From assembly GCA_030665535.1 (NCBI GenBank), contig DAOUZU010000027.1:1-10060 (forward strand): DNA of 10,060 nucleotides, given 5' to 3'. The notes under the pieces are model-generated. The model worked only from the letters and a program-made list of their open reading frames with translations. It was not told where the DNA came from and did not search any database. Made by a program: the position numbers and the translations under genes. Of this stretch, positions 7,041-10,060 are shown piece after piece. Positions within the stretch are counted from its first letter, which is position 1. The number at the start of each line of letters is the position of its first letter. This DNA is from Dehalococcoidia bacterium. GTDB lineage: Bacteria; Chloroflexota; Dehalococcoidia; Dehalococcoidales; JAUXAE01.

Positions 7041-8071
7041 CCAAGCCGGTGCAGCTTCTTCACCACCCTGATAAGATCTTCTATATCCGGCACGCCGTAG
7101 CGGCGGCCCGGCTTGCCCAGCGGGTCGGCGCCGGGGCTTTCACCCAGCAGGACGCTGAAAGTGGCCTCCACCGAAGCCGCCAGCGCCGGCAGATCGTAGC
7201 CCCCCTCCAGGCCTAGGACCAGGCGACCGCCGCATAGCTCATCGGCCAGTTCTCTTATGAAGACCATCATCTGTGCATAGCCCTCCACGGATAGCTGCAT
7301 CATTGACATCGTGTCTGCCCAGTGGCCGTCGTAGCCGGCGGAGACCAGGATAAGCTGCGGCTCAAAGCGGCGGGTGGCCGGCATGACAATCTCCTTGAAG
7401 ACGCGCAGATACTCAGTATCGCCGCTGCCGGCGGGCAGGGGTATATTAAGCGTCGTTCCCTCCGCCAGCCGGCTGCCGGTCTCCTGAATATCGCCCGTCC
7501 CGGGGTAGTGCGGCGCCTGGTGGGTGGATATATAGAGCACGCTGCGGTCGTTGTAGAAGGCCTCCTGGGTGCCATTGCCGTGATGAACATCAAAATCAAT
7601 AATAGCGATGCTCTCCACGCCTAGCCGCTTGCGGGCGTGCCTGGCGCCGACGGCTATGTTGTTGAAAAGGCAGAAGCCCATCGCCCGCTTGGCCGTGGCG
7701 TGGTGCCCCGGCGGCCGCACCAGGGCAAAGGCGCTGGCCAGTTGGCCGGCCATAACCGCCTCGGCGGCGGTTATCACGCCGCCGCCGGCGAAGGCAGCCG
7801 CCTTGTATGAATCCACCGACATCACCGTATCCGCATCCAGCCAGCCGCCGCCCTTGCCGGCCATCTCTCTAATGTAGTTTATGTACTGCCACTGGTGTAC
7901 CAGGGCCAGTTCGCCGCCGATAGCCGCCCGTGGCTCCAGTTGCTCAAGCCTCTGGCGGAGACCGCCCTTCTCCAGCCGGGAGATGATGGCCGAAAGACGG
8001 CCGGGGTTCTCCACGTGTTCGCCGGTATCGTGTTTGAGATAGATGGGGTCGTAGACCATACCCACTTTCAT
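7037..8071 (-). CDS. HDAC/AcuC-family zinc-dependent deacetylase (344 aa)
   Basis: A member of the arginase-deacetylase fold family (histone deacetylase, AcuC, acetylpolyamine amidohydrolase), removing acyl groups from lysine side chains or small amines. Motifs: VRPPGHHA with catalytic His123-His124, GFCLFNNIAVGA (132-143), IDFDVHHGNGTQ with zinc ligands Asp161 and His163, SAGYDGHW with zinc ligand Asp248, and LEGGYDL with the transition-state Tyr292. All expected catalytic residues are present. The frame stays open to 8341, but that extension is an antisense shadow of the lysE gene. The ATG at 8071 has a strong GGAGGA (8088-8083, 11-base spacing) and the family-like opening MKVGMVYDPIYLKHDTGEH. 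It lies 20 bases after the lysE stop, so the two are probably one operon. Cellular substrate is not determinable: protein acetyl-lysine, acetyl-CoA synthetase and acetylated polyamines are all options. The TAG stop overlaps the secF stop. Confidence 0.93.
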   Translation of the reverse strand: MKVGMVYDPIYLKHDTGEHVENPGRLSAIISRLEKGGLRQRLEQLEPRAAIGGELALVHQWQYINYIREMAGKGGGWLDADTVMSVDSYKAAAFAGGGVITAAEAVMAGQLASAFALVRPPGHHATAKRAMGFCLFNNIAVGARHARKRLGVESIAIIDFDVHHGNGTQEAFYNDRSVLYISTHQAPHYPGTGDIQETGSRLAEGTTLNIPLPAGSGDTEYLRVFKEIVMPATRRFEPQLILVSAGYDGHWADTMSMMQLSVEGYAQMMVFIRELADELCGGRLVLGLEGGYDLPALAASVEATFSVLLGESPGADPLGKPGRRYGVPDIEDLIRVVKKLHRLG

Positions 8072-8091
8072 TACTGTTGCTATCCTCCAAA

Positions 8092-8703
8092 CTAGCCTAT
8101 AATCTGGATGCCGGAGACCATAAACCAGACGCCGAAGCCGACCAGCAGCAGGCTGTTGGCGATGAAGACCCCCTCCTGAAACCTCTTCCCCCAGAACCGG
8201 TGTGTCCGGTAGACCAGCACGGAGACGAAAGAGAGCCATACCAGGTCTACCAGCCAGTGGCTGATAGTAAAGATGGCCAGCCCGCCCAGGCCGAACTCCA
8301 GGAAACGCACGATCAGCAGGCTGCCCACCGTCGCCCACCACAGCAGGAAGAAGGGATTCAGGCCACTGGTTATTATACCGGCGGTGAAGGCGCTGTAGGA
8401 CAGGTCACTGCCCTCACGGACGACGCGGGCGCGGGCGCGGAACATGGTCACCCCCAGCCAGACAATCATAGCGCCGCCGGCCAGGCTGAGGACAATCTGC
8501 ACCAGGTTGTCCTCGAATATCTGGGCGAAGCCGAAGTAAATGAGCAGTATCACCGGCACCTCTATGACAGCGTGGCCCAGCGATATCTGGGCGCCGGCGA
8601 AGGGTGATTTGAAGCTCTTGGCCAGCGTCACGGCAAACATCGGCCCCGGCATCATCACGCCGGAGAGTGAAATCACGACAACGCTTAAAAGTATCGGCAG
8701 CAT
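8092..8703 (-). CDS. LysE-family translocator (amino acid / small metabolite exporter)
   Basis: An integral membrane protein of the LysE/RhtB superfamily, which exports amino acids or related small compounds. At 203 aa, with six predicted membrane segments (about 3-25, 43-63, 68-88, 106-133, 140-165, 178-201), it has the standard size and layout. The N-terminal signature SLSGVMMPGPMFAVTLAKS (12-30) is the family's MxPGP motif. SLGHAVIEVPVILL and SGLNPFFLLWW correspond to the GxxxG-type segment and the NP motif, the latter a variant of NPK. The ATG at 8703 has no strong ribosome site but sits about 25 bases after an extended -10 promoter. It is the first gene of a probable operon with the downstream deacetylase. 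Substrate is unknown; lysine, other amino acids and polyamine-like amines cannot be separated from sequence. Confidence 0.9.
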   Translation of the reverse strand: MLPILLSVVVISLSGVMMPGPMFAVTLAKSFKSPFAGAQISLGHAVIEVPVILLIYFGFAQIFEDNLVQIVLSLAGGAMIVWLGVTMFRARARVVREGSDLSYSAFTAGIITSGLNPFFLLWWATVGSLLIVRFLEFGLGGLAIFTISHWLVDLVWLSFVSVLVYRTHRFWGKRFQEGVFIANSLLLVGFGVWFMVSGIQIIG

Positions 8704-8715
8704 AAGGGAATATCC

Positions 8716-8726
8716 GTTCCGGGAAC
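8716..8726. repeat. Short palindrome GTTCC-G-GGAAC in the lysE leader
   Basis: A perfect 5+1+5 inverted repeat lies between the predicted transcription start (near 8729) and the lysE ATG (8703). This placement suits a repressor site, but an 11-base palindrome can occur by chance. Confidence 0.25.
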
Positions 8727-8735
8727 CAACGACCT

Positions 8736-8764
8736 ATTATAGCATCCCTGCCCGTTCCGCTCAC
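8736..8764 (-). promoter_or_regulatory. Extended -10 promoter of the lysE-deacetylase operon
   Basis: On the minus strand TGCTATAAT gives a perfect -10 TATAAT (8741-8736) preceded by the TGn extension, which can compensate for a poor -35. At 17 bases upstream the -35 position (8764-8759) reads GTGAGC, only 3 of 6 matches. The predicted start near 8729 leaves a leader of about 25 bases before the ATG at 8703. Confidence 0.6.
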
Positions 8765-8770
8765 CCGGAT

Positions 8771-8799
8771 TTGAGTCCTCCGGCCTTATGGACTATACT
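8771..8799 (+). promoter_or_regulatory. Sigma-70 promoter of the nurA-like gene
   Basis: TTGAGT (8771-8776), a 17-base spacer and TATACT (8794-8799) form a good promoter with an expected start near 8806 and a leader of about 30 bases. It is back to back with the lysE promoter; the two -35 positions are six bases apart, so the polymerases would probably compete. Confidence 0.6.
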
Positions 8800-8823
8800 G
8801 AAAACAGGGTATTTCGTCTTAAC

Positions 8824-8827
8824 GGAG
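8824..8827 (+). promoter_or_regulatory. Ribosome binding site that fixes the TTG start of the nurA-like gene
   Basis: GGAG lies eight bases before the TTG at 8836. An in-frame TGA at 8830-8832 rules out any earlier start, and the next in-frame ATG would remove 14 residues of the conserved-looking N-terminus. The rare TTG start is therefore well supported. Confidence 0.7.
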
Positions 8828-8835
8828 CCTGAGAT

Positions 8836-10047
8836 TTGCCGCTAGATATCACCAGAATCGCCCCCCAGGTTGAAGCTATGGTCGCCCGGATCAGGGCCGA
8901 CGGCATCGAAAGGCGGCAGCGCTTGGAGCGGGCGCTGGGCATCCTCACCGGCCAGACGGCAGACCCTGCCGAGCTTGAGAAGAAGATAGCCGCCTCGCTG
9001 AACAGGACGACCTTCCTGATAGCCAGACCGGTAGAAGGGCTTGGCGGACACTTCCCGGCGCCGGCCGTCCCCGCCGAGTTCAGTGTCGCCGCCAGCGACG
9101 GCTCCCAGGTGGATATCGACCGCCACCAGTCCAACCGCTGCTACCTGCTGAATACCGGCGGCATCGTCCTGGACTACGGCGCCCACCCGAACGCCGTTCT
9201 TAACAGCCTGCCGCGGCTCTACTGGCGCGACGAAGAGCTGGCCATCCGCCCGGCAACGGGCGGCGGCGAAAGGCTGATTGAGGGCACCCTGCTGGCTATC
9301 AAGCGCGATGTCGAGGAATGCCGCCACCTGGCCGACCTGGCCGCCGCATTGCCCCCCGATCGGCCCGCCCTGGCGCTGCTTGACGGCTCACTTATTAAAT
9401 GGACGCTGGGCGGCAAGGAATACCCGGAGTTCGTCCTTGAGGAGCTTCTGGACAGGGGTTTTCTGGCCTGCCTCGGTAAGATGAGGCGACTCAACCGGGA
9501 GCGGCCGCTGCCGGTGGCCAGCTACATCAGCTTCCCCGGGTCTACGGACGTGGTCAACGCCCTGCGGCTGGCCGTCTGCCCTTACGACCCCGCCGACTGC
9601 GATAAGTGCAAGGAGACGCCCTCCGGCCAGAGGGACTGCGACGCCGTGGCCGGCATCCGCGATAGAGACCTTTTCGCCCCCCTGCTGGCCGAGGGCGAGC
9701 GCTCGGCCATTTTCGGCAGCCAGTCCTCAATTGTGCTCAAGCGCTACGGGCCGCACCAGGTGTATTTCTTCTATCTGCGGGTGGACGATGAGATAGCCCG
9801 CGTCGAAATCCCGGAGTGGGTGGCCAGGGATGGGGAGCGGCTTAACCTGACCCACAGCCTTATATTAGACCAGTGCCGGCGGGGGCACGGCTACCCGGTG
9901 GCCCTTGCCGAGGCCCATGAGCAGGCGGTAATAACCGGCGCCGACAGGGAAAACTTCCAGCGGCTGGTGGAGCTTTCTCTGGCCGAGGAGCACCTGCCGC
10001 AGGCCGCCTCGGCCAAGAGCCGCAGCAAGAAGACACGGTGGATATGA
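8836..10047 (+). CDS. nurA: NurA-domain nuclease-like protein with an internal four-cysteine cluster (403 aa)
   Basis: NurA nucleases resect DNA ends, usually together with the HerA hexameric ATPase; in bacteria they occur in repair and some defence contexts. Visible: a charged helical N-terminus (about 5-55), motif I ASDGSQVDIDRH with Asp88, a second acidic motif LLDGSLIKW with Asp183, and the C-terminal RGHGYPVALAEAHEQAVITGADRE motif (349-371, with His351, Glu359 and His361). These fit the DGSQ / DGS / C-terminal His pattern of the NurA domain. Between them, Cys248, Cys255, Cys258 and Cys268 form a C-x6-C-x2-C-x9-C cluster followed by VAGIRDRDLF. A metal or Fe-S site there would be unusual for the archaeal NurA I know. 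The basic tail (SAKSRSKKTRW) may contact DNA. The TTG start is preceded by GGAG, and the gene has its own promoter. Nuclease activity is inferred from motifs only. Confidence 0.82.
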   Translation: MPLDITRIAPQVEAMVARIRADGIERRQRLERALGILTGQTADPAELEKKIAASLNRTTFLIARPVEGLGGHFPAPAVPAEFSVAASDGSQVDIDRHQSNRCYLLNTGGIVLDYGAHPNAVLNSLPRLYWRDEELAIRPATGGGERLIEGTLLAIKRDVEECRHLADLAAALPPDRPALALLDGSLIKWTLGGKEYPEFVLEELLDRGFLACLGKMRRLNRERPLPVASYISFPGSTDVVNALRLAVCPYDPADCDKCKETPSGQRDCDAVAGIRDRDLFAPLLAEGERSAIFGSQSSIVLKRYGPHQVYFFYLRVDDEIARVEIPEWVARDGERLNLTHSLILDQCRRGHGYPVALAEAHEQAVITGADRENFQRLVELSLAEEHLPQAASAKSRSKKTRWI

Positions 10048-10048
10048 T

Positions 10049-10060
10049 ATGCTTATTATA
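10049..10060 (+). CDS. Possible start of the next gene downstream of nurA, cut by the window edge
   Basis: An ATG at 10049 lies one base after the nurA stop (10045-10047), with GGTGG (10037-10041) seven bases upstream as a possible ribosome site. A second ATG at 10044 overlaps the stop as ATGA. Only four codons are visible (M-L-I-I), so neither product nor reality can be judged. In HerA-NurA systems the ATPase gene is often adjacent, which makes it a candidate by context only. Confidence 0.25.

Noticed and set aside
8072..8341. N-terminal extension of the deacetylase (90 extra residues)
   Set aside because: It lies on the same strand as, and out of frame inside, the lysE gene, has no family similarity, and the ATG at 8071 has a strong GGAGGA.
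8077..8607. Plus-strand 176-codon frame opposite lysE
   Set aside because: Gln/Pro/Glu-rich composition with no recognisable motif; the opposite strand encodes a clear six-segment LysE protein.

Overview
The window is GC-rich bacterial chromosome with closely packed housekeeping genes. The one clearly AT-rich interval is about 200 bases between two divergent small regulator genes. Both HTH proteins (a 74-aa one and a 132-aa one ending in a conserved-looking 'DPYVAKVLAQEPVEVQ' tail), the compact separate SecD and SecF, and a NurA-domain protein beginning MPLD resemble families I associate with Dehalococcoidia (Chloroflexota). That assignment comes from memory of the families, not from a search. 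There are no rRNA or tRNA genes, insertion sequences or CRISPR arrays. No stretch over 300 bases lacks a gene.

Layout. (1) 1-2380, + strand: priA, the replication-restart helicase, open at the left edge. (2) 2377-3200: two divergently transcribed HTH regulator genes around an AT-rich control region with good sigma-70-type promoters and three perfect inverted repeats. The minus-strand gene meets priA tail to tail. (3) 3297-7040, + strand: an apparent operon cca-secD-secF, made of a tRNA nucleotidyltransferase with an HD domain and the two SecDF translocation subunits. Its genes are joined by 1-base and 8-base overlaps. (4) 8703-7037, - strand: an apparent two-gene operon of a LysE-family exporter followed by an HDAC/AcuC-type zinc deacetylase, which meets secF tail to tail. 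(5) 8836-10047, + strand: a NurA-domain nuclease starting at TTG, divergent from the lysE operon. A further gene may begin at the right edge.

Themes. The window combines replication restart (PriA) and probable end processing (NurA), tRNA 3'-end maturation, and protein export. Both convergent junctions (2377-2380 and 7037-7040) have the same design: the palindrome CTAG supplies a TAG stop to both genes, leaving no space for a terminator. The least explained parts are the divergent HTH module and its palindromes, a four-cysteine cluster inside NurA, an Asn at an intramembrane position of SecF that is usually Asp, and the pairing of a deacetylase with an exporter. I see no clear new defence or mobile system here.
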